Positions 22,679-34,444 of a stretch of 64,000 bases of DNA are shown here, piece by piece. A program made the translations under genes and the position numbers. The notes below the pieces were generated by a model. The model had not been told where the DNA came from. It saw nothing but the letters and a program-made list of their open reading frames with translations, and did no database searches. The stretch is from Floccularia luteovirens (taxonomy: Eukaryota; Basidiomycota; Agaricomycetes; Agaricales; Squamanitaceae). Location: assembly GCA_009739215.1 (NCBI GenBank), contig VSJF01000002.1, positions 2,232,001 through 2,296,000 of the forward strand, in the 5' to 3' direction. Each line of letters opens with the position of its first letter. The first letter of the stretch is position 1.

Positions 22679-25600
22679 CTATTTTGCTGCATTTTTCTTT
22701 TGCTCTTTCAGAAGGGCGATCCGCTGTTCAACCAATCATTATTGAAGATCTTACTTTCTAGTTAAGTCTTAACATACCTGCTTCCTTTCCTCTTTTCTGC
22801 GCATCATTTCTGCTGCTTTTTCTTCACTTGTCATTCCAGCAACGTTCACAACGTTTGATGTAGTCTTCCCAGGAGAGGCCGTTGTTGTTGTCTCCCAATT
22901 CGACGTATCATCCCATGACACGTCATCTGTTGCTGCAGGTGACAGGACCGGCGTGGATGATCTGCTCGATGCAGGTGACTGTGCACCACGCATTCCCTGT
23001 TGCAGTTTGCGGGGTTGAGTAGCCAAAGATGAATGTAACCTATTAGAATTCAAGCTGTTCTTTGGTACATCATTCCATTTCTGATATGATAATTTAGTTG
23101 TAACTTCAGGTTTGGGTTCGACGATGGTTGGAGCACTCTCGAATGCACCTAGCATAAATTATCATTTTGTGAGAGGGACAGCCTTATAAAGTAGAACTGC
23201 GTACTCCAATCATCATCATCTGCATTGATATCAATAAGATCAGCATTTCCCCATGGGTTCGCTTCTGTAGAATTGACTTCATCCGCTAAAACCTCTGCGA
23301 GAGAAGAGTTTGTCTGCCGTAAAGACCCTTTATTAGCACCAAGTTGTAAGCCTTTTGAGTGCGGCAGTTGAGAGGCCTGTTTATTAGGTGGTTGTGGTGT
23401 CGATGTTGTAGAGCTTTCCGGAATTGGTAAAGTACCAGGCAGCGTAGGACCTGACGCAGCCGTATCAAGAGCAGCCAGAGAAACAGGTTCCATTGTTGAG
23501 GCTAAATCAGTAGTTGCAAGCTGAAAAAATAGATTAGAATTTCATAAGGAATAGATTAACTCAATTACATACTTTCTTTCCAAGCGATGATATTGCCCAA
23601 CTTGCGAGCGCACCTGCTGCACCTGCCGCAGAGTTGACCAATGTTTCTGGGATTGGGCCGGAGCCATTGGGTGCCATAACATTTAATGTATCTCCCATGA
23701 CGGTTTCAGGCTGCATACATGAGATCTTGCTTCCCGACATAAACACTGATCTATACAACTCACCATTGATGAGGCATGATTTTCCAACCTTTTTACGAAG
23801 AGGTCGACAGCTTTGAATGCTTGATCGCGAACTAGCCTAGGTAAATGTCGGACCAAAGTTGCTCTCGTTAAAGCTCAGTACATACTTCTCTTTGTCTATC
23901 ATCGTAAAGGCCATATTAGGTATGACTTTCGTTGCAATGTCGTCGACGTCAAAGCAGTCAATTGTGGCCATAAATGCCATCAATCCTGCAACTCGAGCGT
24001 GCACAAACGAGTCTTTCAAAGCACGAGAAAATGCGGGCACAAGCACTTTTCTTTTCGTGTTGTATCCCAGAGAAGGACCCAGCCGCCCGATAAGTATACA
24101 TGTATTTGTTCGAATTGACGGCTCTGGGTCCATTTGCATTTTTGCTAATAAACGAAGGAGGTCATTATTGAGTATCCGATCATTAAACTGTACGCGAATG
24201 AGCGAGCGACCGATCTTCTGAGGTCAGGTTAGCAACTTACCTTTGGTGACAATAATATTATCGATTTTACAGTTGCTTCACGAATGACAGCTACAGTATC
24301 TGCGAAGCCAGTTTGCTTGAAATAAGGATGAGACCAACAAATTTGTTCGACATTTCGATAGACTGACAAGATTAGGGAATATTTTATCACTGATGGCCTT
24401 CTTATCCAATTTATCCACGTACTCCGGAAGGTGTTCAAGTAATGCCATGCGAGTCCCACGATCCGGACTTGCATACAATTTAATTATAGGAGCTAATATA
24501 GAATTAGGGTAGTCTTCTGGTGACACGTTCTTCCCAAGTTGTAGAACAAGCGGCAAAATCGAAGCAGCTGATGCTCCTCCAAACTCTAAAGCAGACAATA
24601 ATGATGGTAACACCCGATACGAAGAGAATTCCACTGGAAATAATGATATAGTATCTTTCAATGTTCTGTTCATGTTAGCTGGAAGGTTTGTGCCAAGTGC
24701 TAGGATGTGAATATGACCTACCGAAGCAATACGTTTTTTTCCGATTCGTTGCTCAATGCAAAATTATCCAGGCCCAGGCAAGCTCTGACGAGACGGTTGG
24801 TTGAGAAGAATCCAGTATCAGTCATGCCGATTTCTAAAAAGCCTTTTGCAGTCAGTCGGTTTTTGGGGATTGGATTTAGAAGTCTTTTGAAGGCATTAAA
24901 AATTGAATTTGGTATGGCACCACGAGACGAAGGAGATGGGGGAGTATGTGGAGGATGGGTCGTTTCCGGAGGGGGATGTGCGGGATTAAATGCACTATGT
25001 AACAAAACACCGAGAGCATATGCATCCGCTGTAGCTGGGTCATGCCTGTATAGCAGATTTGAGATGGGGATGAAATAGATTGAAACTTTATAAAACTTAC
25101 TGTTTTAGTATTGACCATCCATTCTTCTTTACTTCTGGTGATGCCCACAATGACGAGCCAGGTACTTCTCCACCCAAAGTCTATGTTGAGATTTAAGATT
25201 AAGATAGATATCAGGCTATTGAGAATGCCACGTACATATAGTACTGCAACATCGTCTCTCGGATTGCTCAACAACTCGAACCCTCCAAGTTTCCACTCCC
25301 CAGCGGGCGATATGAACACAGAATTGATAGACAACTTCCCATGAGTAGAGGTGCACGAGTCATTGATGAACGTCAATGCTACCTATATCTCGCGACGTGA
25401 TTTAGGATTGTGCAAGCGCCAATAGTGAGATATCACATACCGATATCCTGTGAAATCCCCATAGTAGCCACTCCTCCTTCTCTTGGGTAGTTCGTGATGA
25501 CCATGCTGACAGTGCTTCTTGTAGCGGCTTAACACGTTCGGTCATGATATGAATAGTCACATCAGATTCAACAGCATCCATAAACTTCAATACGTCAGGA

Positions 25601-25899
25601 TGGCGAGTAGTGCGCAACTTGCGGAGTGCATTCTGGGCCAGACCTTTTAGATTCTTTTTCGATGCATCACTGAAATCGTATTCAAAGACAGAGACAGGAC
25701 TACTATCATCCTGTATGACCTATCAGCAGTTTAGTTGATAACACCCATGTAAACAACTTGCCCGCTTTATAGCATCATACAGATTGTACATTCCTTCGAC
25801 TGTTGCAACCTTTTGTCCCAATGAAAACGGTAGATTGAGACCGGATTTTTGCACAAGGGTTGAAACCGCTGCAGATCCAAGATTCCTGAGGTAGTCCAT
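22679..25899 (-). CDS. SCY1-like pseudokinase (SCYL1/Cex1 type)
   Basis: Protein with a degenerate kinase domain, HEAT repeats and a C-terminal disordered tail, the layout of SCYL1/Cex1 (COPI trafficking and tRNA export). Starts MDYLRNLGSAAVSTLVQKSG at 25899, close to the SCYL1 opening. Kinase-like part: FEYDFSDASKKNLKGLAQNA, then HPDVLKFMDAVESDVTIHIM; the loop SINSVFISPAGEWKLGGFEL replaces the catalytic and metal-binding motifs (no HRD, and GGFE for DFG), so catalysis is unlikely. HEAT repeats occupy about 24700-23800 (e.g. KIFPNL, HARVAGLMAF). The tail has DVSWDDTSNWE and KAAEMMRRKEERKQ; the last exon RIALLKEQKKNAAK ends at 22679. The first intron (25761-25720, 42 nt) begins with GC, not GT. 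Divergent from MED14 by 259 bp. Confidence 0.85.
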
Positions 25900-26158
25900 A
25901 GTATACTGGTGGTATAGATATTATGTGTAAAAGCTTGCTAATTCCAATATTGAGAGATTGAAGGGTATCGTCGGTAGGAAGGGGAGTGTGTCGTGTGCAA
26001 GTGCTATAATGGTAATTTTTGTGAACGTGATTTATGTAATTATTTTGTGACATTGACTATCCGTCTTTGAACCCTTGCCTTTCTATAATTCTAGCCACTA
26101 CCGCCGAACAATCGTCAATGTTGAAGCGCTCAAGTGGACTCTGTTGACAGCTCAGTCC

Positions 26159-29100
26159 ATGTCCGATATCCAGATGAACATGACTGTTGAAATGCTCCAG
26201 CAAGAACCAGGTCCACCCGCAGCATCCACCAGTTCTTTGCCCCTCGGACTGTCGGAACCTACAATAGAGGAGCTCCAAAGAGAGCTTCCCGATGTACACG
26301 AAGGACAAGTAGAGTTGGGTGATGTTCTCTCCCGAGTTGTTCAAGCAATCTATGCAGAGTTGTCCGAACTAGCAGAGACGTACGTTCGAAATCAAAATAC
26401 TATTGTATGGCACCCTCACTCTTGTTCTATAGTATGCCAAACATGTCGGATAGCGCTCGCAAGCGTACTCTGGCTGACTGGGTTGTGAAAACTAAGAAGC
26501 AAGTCATCAAACTTTTTGCCGTAGTCAAGTGGGCAAGAGATGCAGACACCGTTCAGAAATGCATGGTCCGTATCATAAAACATTAATGTCATTCAAGCAC
26601 CTCATTGTAGTATAGAATATTGTAGCTTTCCTGATGAGTCAAAATCGTCAATTTGAAGATTCCATACGAGGTATCAACTATGCGAAGGAATCCTTGGACC
26701 CTGCAAGGTTGCCTTTCTCCTTCTAAACCCCATCCGCATCATTAACCGCAAATTCAGGCTGCGAAATCATGACCTTCTAACGTCTCTAGATGTCCTGACT
26801 ACTGGCTCATATCTAAGGCTTCCGACATGCATAAAGGTGCGCAGCTTTCGCATCCTCTGGCTTCATTGTTTTGATAGCATGTACAGAAAAAAGTTATACC
26901 CCCAGCTCCTCTCACAGATTCTGAAGTACAAAGAACATTAACTGACTTGGAGGGTGTCATTCTGTTCCGACTTCGCATGACAGAGATTATTCCTATGGAA
27001 ATGTCACTGTATCAAATTAGTGAGTGCAGTTCCTACAGTAATATTGGGGATTTCTTAAGTTGTGCTCTCTTCTCAGGTGGTGGTCGGGTAGAATTTACAG
27101 CGCCGAAGCTTTTTAAAACTTCTTTATGTCTGCAGGGTGCAGGAAAAGAAGATGGATGGTTTTTGGTTGATGTCGAGTTCTTGTTTGACATTGGAGGGGA
27201 TGCGACTGGACTGCAGGGTGGGCTTTTACTTGATTGCTGGGTGATTTTTTTGATAACCATGTTACGGAAGATTTCCCCAAGGTGCCAACTGGAATAATCA
27301 AGCGCTATATCGCTGATGAAGCCGATTCCCGCCTTGGTTTCTATCTGCCTCTGCCTCCAAATTATGTTCAACCTCCCGGATTTGACATACCCCCAAGACC
27401 ACAACTTCCGGAAGGAGTTGCTGATACACCTCTCATTAGACTGTACAATTTCCTTCGTGAGTTTCAGTGTACAATACTTTGTCAAAACTGATTCGTTGTA
27501 GAAATAATGTCTCTTTCATATCAACTGGAAGTTCTGTGGTACCAAGTAAGTTTTCTCTTTTTTTCCATATCATATGACTGAGGGTGCAGGCCGAACGAAT
27601 GCGCACATTGGGTTGGGCAAACTATCTAAAGGTTCAGATGAGCTCTGACCGTAAGGCAATGACAGTCTCATACTGGATGTATGCATCTCTGTGTTTTTTA
27701 AAAAGAACTATAATGATCAACACCCTAGACGACTACCCAATGTTCATGTTCCTGGCCGTCCCCGGGTAAATATACCTTTGTTGGGCGGAAAGTTAACGAT
27801 AGCTATTATCGACGCTCACATTCAAGCAAAACCAGGATCTGAGCCATTAAGAACCCCGAGATCGAAAACCCTTGCCAGGATACAGGAGAAAGCTAAACTT
27901 TGCGGCAACAAACCTTCAGACTCTGTTGAAGGGCTCAAATTTGAAATCAAATGGGAACCAGAGCAGGGGGCACTTGGTGTCATGATTCGTCAAGAAGACT
28001 CGATCTTGCCTGAAGAAGTCCTTGTCATCGTGCGTTACTTGCACTTACAATACTTTACTCCTAACATCAGTCACAGGATGCTGATAATCTAGATTTCGAA
28101 TCCACTCTTCGAACGATCCTGAAAAAACATGCTTCGTCTATACTACTAGCGTTCCGAACTTCATTGCAACCAGGCATTGCTAGAGCTGTTTTTTCACCTC
28201 CAGGTGTTGTCACTCTAGTGGACGAAGGTGCGCTGATGTGCCAATTACAGATCCATTATGAGTTTGCTGAAACCATGTACAGGTGATTCGCAGGCTCTTC
28301 GAGTTCACTTATGTGGGGATGAAGTTGTTATTATCACCATTGATCCAATAAAAGGACGCTTAAATCTTCGCGACACCGGTGATCTTGCATCGGTTGGTCG
28401 TGGGCCCCGATTTTTATCAATATCAGAGAAACTCAATGAAAACCCTACAATTTTAATGGAGGCCTTGTTTCGGCTACGTCTTCAGGTAAGGATATACTTA
28501 TCATGCTTCACCGCATCGTCTTATCAACAAGAGCAGACAATTACCGAACTTGCGGAGCAAAAAGCCAACTATTTGGGTTTGCAAAGCTATCGTCGACGTA
28601 ATTTCCAACCAGAAGGTATGTACATACAGCAATATCACTATGGATTCTAACTTCTATCTGAAGAAATGTCTAAGTTCGGGACATCAGCTCGAGGAACGCT
28701 ATACATACAGCTGTCCAAATTTCCAGATCATTATCTTGTTCTTGTTATTACTGACGAGAGGTTTCGTTACGCATTTATCACGACAAAGGTTTTGTCGGAG
28801 ACGATGTATGCCAATATGGTCATGGAAGATATTGCCTGGCTTGACGTTGATCGCATACATGGAGAAGTCATCTCAACGTATACAGAACACACCGATCTGA
28901 GATTCGGGGCCAAACGCAAACCAGACGCAGACCATGAGAATCAACTTGCAAAAGGTGACCCAAACGAGTAAGCAATATAACAGTCCCTCTCGTAGCCATA
29001 TTTGACAGTGATGTGCAGCTTTGACATCGACACCCAAGTCCTCAGGGAACTGTACAGTTACTGCTGGTAAGTCTCCACATTATGTAAAGTAAAATAGTAA

Positions 29101-30550
29101 GGTTCGAATTTCCCCCAAGCGCACGCGTTGCATACATGAAAGTAGAAAGGCAGCTCAAATTACGCAAAATTCCTTATGAACATGTCAACCCCACAAGTGG
29201 TTCGCCAATGACTACAGAATTGGCTTACATCCAATCATCGCTCGCTCGTTCTGTGCCAGCCTTATGTGTCCAGTCTCGAGATATATTATCAGGAGCACCA
29301 GCTGCTGAAGCTGCTATGCCGAATATTCGTGTCATTCCACTAAACTGGTGGTCAGAAGAAAATGCCCAAGTAAGATATATTCTAGTAATTATGTTTATGA
29401 TTACTGAGCCCCAGCTATCAAGGTTGTTACTTGTGTCAAGTTAAAATACGTTCAACAACCGATAGGGAGAACTGCAAGTAGTAGTGCTGTCATACGCCCC
29501 ACGAAGCGAATAATATATGACACGACCGAAGCCGTTGTATCCTTCCTGTCTGAGAACGTGAACACTTGTGTAGACGAATTCCTCGAAGAATGGGCTCGAG
29601 TGTCGAAAATGGTAGTCATTGCCAGGGAGGGTTTGTTTGATTCCCTACAATCTCACTTTTGTCCCGCTCATGATTCTTGTGCAGTCGCACAAATGTCAAA
29701 GGAAAAGAAGTGGTCAGGGATACGACTACTTTCATTTGATCTACAAACTGTAGAATTTGCATATGCTACTGTGCGCACTGATTCTTCTTATAAATGATTT
29801 CTCGTTTAACATCCACGACACAGGGTTATGCGGTTTCTATATCTTGTGAGGAACAATTGTCTCCTACAGGTGGAAACTTCATTCTCCGCTTTTCGCGCTG
29901 CAAAACATCGCCTCCAGCGGAGGATACTGTGAAAACCGACGAATTTAATCCGCATGATGATGCTGAACCGTTCCTGCGGAATATTCTTCGGCATGGACAA
30001 GGATTGGCGCCATCGATACGGCGTCTAGTGGGATTATTGAGAGACACTTTACCCATAGTCGTTGAGCTGGAAGCGATGCGTCAGAACGCTGAACGGGAAG
30101 GAAAAAACCTGGATACGTTTGCAAAATCCGCCGGATGGTATCGTTTGTTGTATGGTAACCTTCAGTGCGTGATCCACCACTTCAGCCTGCGCATTCTAAT
30201 TCTAATAAATGGATTTATTTCTCAGCAGACATGCGATAGACTTCCGAGCCATGAACGGGCAACGGGTAGCTATACTTGATGCTTCCCACTCTTTGTTCAA
30301 CAAGCGCTTGTTGAGCAAAGGAAACGAATCAAAATCGCGTAACACAACAACTGAATCGCAGTTAGGATTGAAACCAATTCCTAACTTTCAACAAGTTGTT
30401 TCAGATGCAGTCAAACAAGCTATATTATCAGGTATTATCAAGCCAGGTACTATTGCAGCTCTAGATGTTGGGGTGGTGTGTGATTCAGATGCAGTGGGTT
30501 TACTAGGAAGGACCATACACAAGATGGTGTTCAGCTCTCTTAAAACGTGA
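26159..30550 (+). CDS. MED14: Mediator complex subunit 14 (Rgr1)
   Basis: MED14 is the scaffold that joins the head, middle and tail modules of Mediator. From ATG 26159 (MSDIQMNMTVEMLQQE) the N-terminal disordered part leads into the Med14 domain: VELGDVLSRVVQAIYAEL, then the exon with RKRTLADWVVKTKKQVIKLF and VVKWARDADTVQKC, and LTSLDVLTTGSYLRLPTCI. These blocks are diagnostic of the Rgr1 family. The rest is a long alpha/beta scaffold split by many introns, with QVRYILV-like and FRLRLQ segments and the end LLGRTIHKMVFSSLKT-stop at 30548-30550. Total length about 1,100 aa. An earlier in-frame ATG lies at 26075 in the promoter; I prefer 26159 because the residues after it look like the family's start. 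Confidence 0.88.
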
Positions 30551-30695
30551 CAATTGCTTTTCTCATCTAATAGACTATTGTACCTTATAATGTAACTTTG
30601 CATTCACCATGTACAATACCACGTTTTAATTGATATGATTATATATATATATGTAGACCAATTTTAAATAACTCGGTACTGATGACAAGACAAAC

Positions 30696-32691
30696 TTATT
30701 CAGAAATCTCGATAATATCGGTCGCGTAGTCAAAAACTGGTGTGGCTACAGCCTCTGGAGACGAAATAGATAAACCTGACATTACCCGTGTCAGCCCGTT
30801 ATCTTTTGTAGGTCCCCAATCGCGTGATTCTATGATCTGGATAGATGATGATGATGATGATGATGATGATGGTGATGATGGTGGATCGGATTCATCGCCG
30901 CTTGCTATTATTTCTTTGCCCTTTGTTGGGATCTGAGGTAGGCTATCTTGGGTTCTAAATCCCATAAGGTGTTCATTTTGTTCATCATAAGCCTTTGTCC
31001 GAATATTCGAAGTGGCGCCGGTAGAAACAGGCGCTGGAGCAGGTGATAAATTGTACCCGTCTTCGTTAGAATGAAGTGATGAAGTATTTAGCTGCCTTGT
31101 GGTAGAGGTACCTGCGATTTTGATTAGCTTTCGGGGTGCTTTCGTTTTTGCCCGCGTTTTGGTGTCGTTTTGAAGCGGGATTTTGCGAGGACGTCCACGT
31201 TTCTTTACTTGTTGTGGTTGGATATGTTCATCACTCGAAGAGTTTACGTCAAAGTTGAAATTTTCTCCCTCACTACTGTTAGTTTTTGATATTAATGCGG
31301 CTGTATTCTTCTGTTTGGATGTTCGGACTTTCGGTTTTGTTTTTCCAGATTTAACTTTTGTATTTAGGTCCTGGACGTCATGGGTATCGGTTTCCAGTTC
31401 GGGACCGGACGGACCAACTTCACCGGGGTCTGCGGTATCAGATTCAATATTAACATCTTCATCTTCATCAGGTTCGGTAATAGCCCCGCCAGCTACGCGA
31501 CGATAGCAACCGCGTATGACATCGCCCCATAGAACATAATTTTGACAGGATTTGCATTTGCCACCCCTTGGTATCATACCCGTCTGTCCCGGTTCTGCTT
31601 CCAGGAAGTCTTGTGACAGGCACATCATGTGCGAAACACTTGTGCAACTTGAGGAAGGGCATAAGACGGATGAGAGTGGATCCTTTTGTCCCATTGTCAA
31701 AAAATGTATTAGATGGCACGCGATATGAAAGAAGAGAATGTACCGTAGTATAATCATAGATGGCTCCATTGCATATGGAACACTTCATTTCTCGTTTAGA
31801 GGCCAAAAGAGCGGTATTCTTCGCTAGAAAACTGCTAGTGAATTGTTCTTTTTAGAGAACATGAGATGAACGGAATCGATAGTCAAATAATAGTAACAAA
31901 CCATCATTGACATCGATAGGTCCCTTTCTGCCGGAACCAGGATGACCCGATTTTCCGTCCACTCCTTCTAATTCAATGCTACACGTGAAGCCAAGTGGGA
32001 GAGGAGATGCGCTTTTATCGCTAGCAGCCTTTTTCCAAAATTGGACTGCTTCTTCAGTGAACAACTTGACATGCAAAGGCCATTTGTTGAATGGATGGTT
32101 AGATATCATCAGTTGCACATTTCTATGGGCAAAGTATGATATGATGTACAATTGGATCAAGTTAGTATCACGAACCGGATGTGTTTCTGAAGGGACTTGA
32201 CCGAACGATGCTTTATCAGAGGTTCTCCGCTTTGGTCGCGTAAGTGCCTTGAGACGTTAGGGTGTTGCCATGCCCATTCAAATTGTAATGCAGCCTGAGT
32301 AGTTTGATGAGTGAAATGAATGAGCAAGAGCATGAAGTATTGATATCTACCAGCCTTGAAGGGAAACCATGAACGATCATCTGCATGACCCAAGGACGTT
32401 TATTACGCGTCTTGTACGCTCCTTGTGTAATTTCCCCATTGTGCTGCCTGAGAGCCACATTTTAATCCGAGACATAGAGTAGACAGTAATCGCTGTACCT
32501 TATGCGGCGCGGTGGTGAAGGAGTACTGCCTATGTATGTTCTGAAACAAAAGAGCAGATTTATTTTAAAAAAATAGAGAAAATGACGCGTTTCAGAAGTG
32601 CTTACGCCCTTGAGATTGGAGACTGTATTGACTTTAGAAGATAGCAGGCATAGAAAGCAGGAAATGTATGAGCAAATCGTCGTCCGACCAT
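30696..32691 (-). CDS. SLX1: Structure-specific endonuclease subunit SLX1
   Basis: GIY-YIG nuclease that, bound to SLX4, cuts branched DNA such as Holliday junctions. Exon 1 (from ATG 32691) gives [20 protein letters not shown], and exon 2 [20 protein letters not shown]: together the YAC/YIG signature with the catalytic Tyr and Arg. The catalytic glutamate is in [11 protein letters not shown] (about 32270). The C-terminal zinc finger is [12 protein letters not shown] ... [17 protein letters not shown] ... [17 protein letters not shown]. After it, about 270 residues of charged low complexity follow, with an AT-hook-like [10 protein letters not shown] and a run of nine serines encoded by a GAT-type repeat, ending DIIEISE at 30696. 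This tail is long compared with animal SLX1, and its end resembles a SUMO-interacting motif. Convergent with MED14. Confidence 0.9.
30844..30876 (+). repeat. Trinucleotide (GAT) repeat inside SLX1
   Basis: Run of about nine GAT units on the + strand, read as ATC/TCA-type codons on the minus strand where it forms a polyserine tract in the SLX1 tail. Length variation here would change the protein without a frameshift. Confidence 0.85.
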
Positions 32692-32826
32692 CACTTTGGT
32701 TTATCGTCTATGGAAATTGGAATCCCTGTCTAAGATCCGGCAATCTGCGCGGATCGCTTCTTTACAGAACAAGCTCTTCGTAAGTACTTATAATTGCAAC
32801 TATTATATCATTAATATTATAATATT

Positions 32827-33500
32827 CTACAAAATCCCGACAACAAGATAAGCGTCCTTGGATCCATGAGAGCATGTCCGGTACAGATCTCTGATCTTTT
32901 CCGACAAGACGCACATTCCCATCTGTTCATAGAAACGCAGAGCAGATGTATTAGTGGTCGAAACATTAGCGTACACAAGAGTACCACCAATGAGACTGGG
33001 TACTTTTGTAATTGGGCAGGTGAATTTCTCGACGATACATTGTATCAGCCGACGCGCGAGACCGCGGTGTTGATAAGATGGTAATACCCCAAGTGTAAGG
33101 ATTTCAAGACGAGATTGGTTGGAGTCAAACCCGGGAAATGGTTTTGACCGCGGACTGGATGGGAAGAGTGGTGAAGCGATTGGCGACTTTAGAGAGAGAC
33201 GGTTGTGAATGGACATTGGCTGCTGCACCGCAGCAGAGATAAAAGCGATCGGATGCTCAGGCTGAGCGCGCTGATATGCCACTAAGCAAGCACGATTGCG
33301 CATTACTAGAAGTTGCAGGAAAAAAGACGGAGGATAAGTGATAGGCATTACCCTAGACTGTCAATAACCTGTGTAAATATTCTACCTTTCCCAAAGGCAT
33401 GGGTGCCCTGAGTACTTACATGGAGATCTTGGACCTTGGATACGTCGGCCGATGTCAAAGGCCTAACTAGAATATCGTCGGGGGAATTTTGGAAAGACAT
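32827..33500 (-). CDS. GNAT N-acetyltransferase, NAA50/NAA60-like
   Basis: Two exons. Exon 1 from ATG 33500 reads MSFQNSPDDILVRPLTSADV and ends KVQDLH before a GTAAGT intron; exon 2 opens SRVMPITYPPSFFLQLLV. The acetyl-CoA loop has the Q/RxxGxG/A signature as YQHRGLARRLI, preceded by LEILTLGVLPSYQ (beta-4) and followed by ANVSTTNTSALRFYEQMGM, the usual GNAT end. The HP...Y-P motif near the start is typical of the NAA50/NAA60 type that acetylates protein N termini starting Met-Leu or similar. An insertion of about 30 residues (PIASPLFPSSPRSKPFPGF) sits before the core. The stop is at 32827, 135 bp from the SLX1 start on the same strand. Substrate choice is inferred. Confidence 0.85.
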
Positions 33501-34444
33501 GGAGGGGATGTGCTCCGAGACTCAGCCATGACTCTTAAGAGGAGTGAGGAGTTTAAGGGAGATAGCAAAGTGCTCTGTAACCCACCAAGAACTACATGTT
33601 GCAAAAATGTGGAGGAGGGTCAACAATAGATGAGAGACCCCGGCTGAGTGATGTGATGGGAAACGGATGAAACTAAAAACCTGAGTTAATCACGGAGAGC
33701 CGTCGGATGGAAAGTAGAAGACATTCTGACCAGGTAAACGGAGAACCACAACTATGTGCAGCTCGGTCAACCAGATTTAGTAAGTGAGCAGGGGAACATC
33801 AATACATGTGATACTTCATTTCTGGTGTCCCTTGCTACGTCAACCGTTACAGTAGCACACCATTACTGTCCATTGGTCGTCGAGACTGTCTTGCTGATCT
33901 GGGACTAGCCGTTCGACGGTGGTCGGTGCGGAGTCGGGTGATACCGGTGAGTCTACAGTGAGTGAGCGTGATTGTTTGAGCTGAGGAATTGATAACAAAT
34001 GGCGACTATCGACTACGATTCCATCGCACGAACGCTTTTGTTGTGATTTATGGTACTTTGGATTGATTCGTAGATCTTAATCCAGGATTAGGAACAGATT
34101 CCGTTGTATTCGAGATTCCTACCGGGGGATTGAGGAATGTTAATGAATTTAGGGCGGTGTTATCGTATAAAAGCCAGATATTCAAGATACAACTATACCT
34201 CATCTCGTAGTTTCTTCTCTCTTCAACGCTCACAACTACATTGTCTCTGCCAGGTGTGTGTAACTCTGTTCCCATTTACGCTACTTCAACCGGCAATGCC
34301 GCTTGCGGCCCCATGTCACGGTCCTTCGCACGCTTACGGATCTTGCTCCCCGCTGTTTGTCTCGCCTCCTATTTAACTTTAATATTCCTCTGTCCCCAAT
34401 CTCACCCTACTCTTCTCTTACAGCCCTTTACTAACCCTGCTAAA
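33501..34444. promoter_or_regulatory. Intergenic promoter region upstream of PCK1
   Basis: 944 bp between the acetyltransferase start and the PEP carboxykinase start. TATAAAA lies at 34166-34172, about 280 bp before the PCK1 ATG, so a long leader, perhaps with a 5'-UTR intron, is likely. The last 130 bp are extremely C/T-rich, as before strongly expressed fungal genes. No gene is supported here. Confidence 0.45.
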
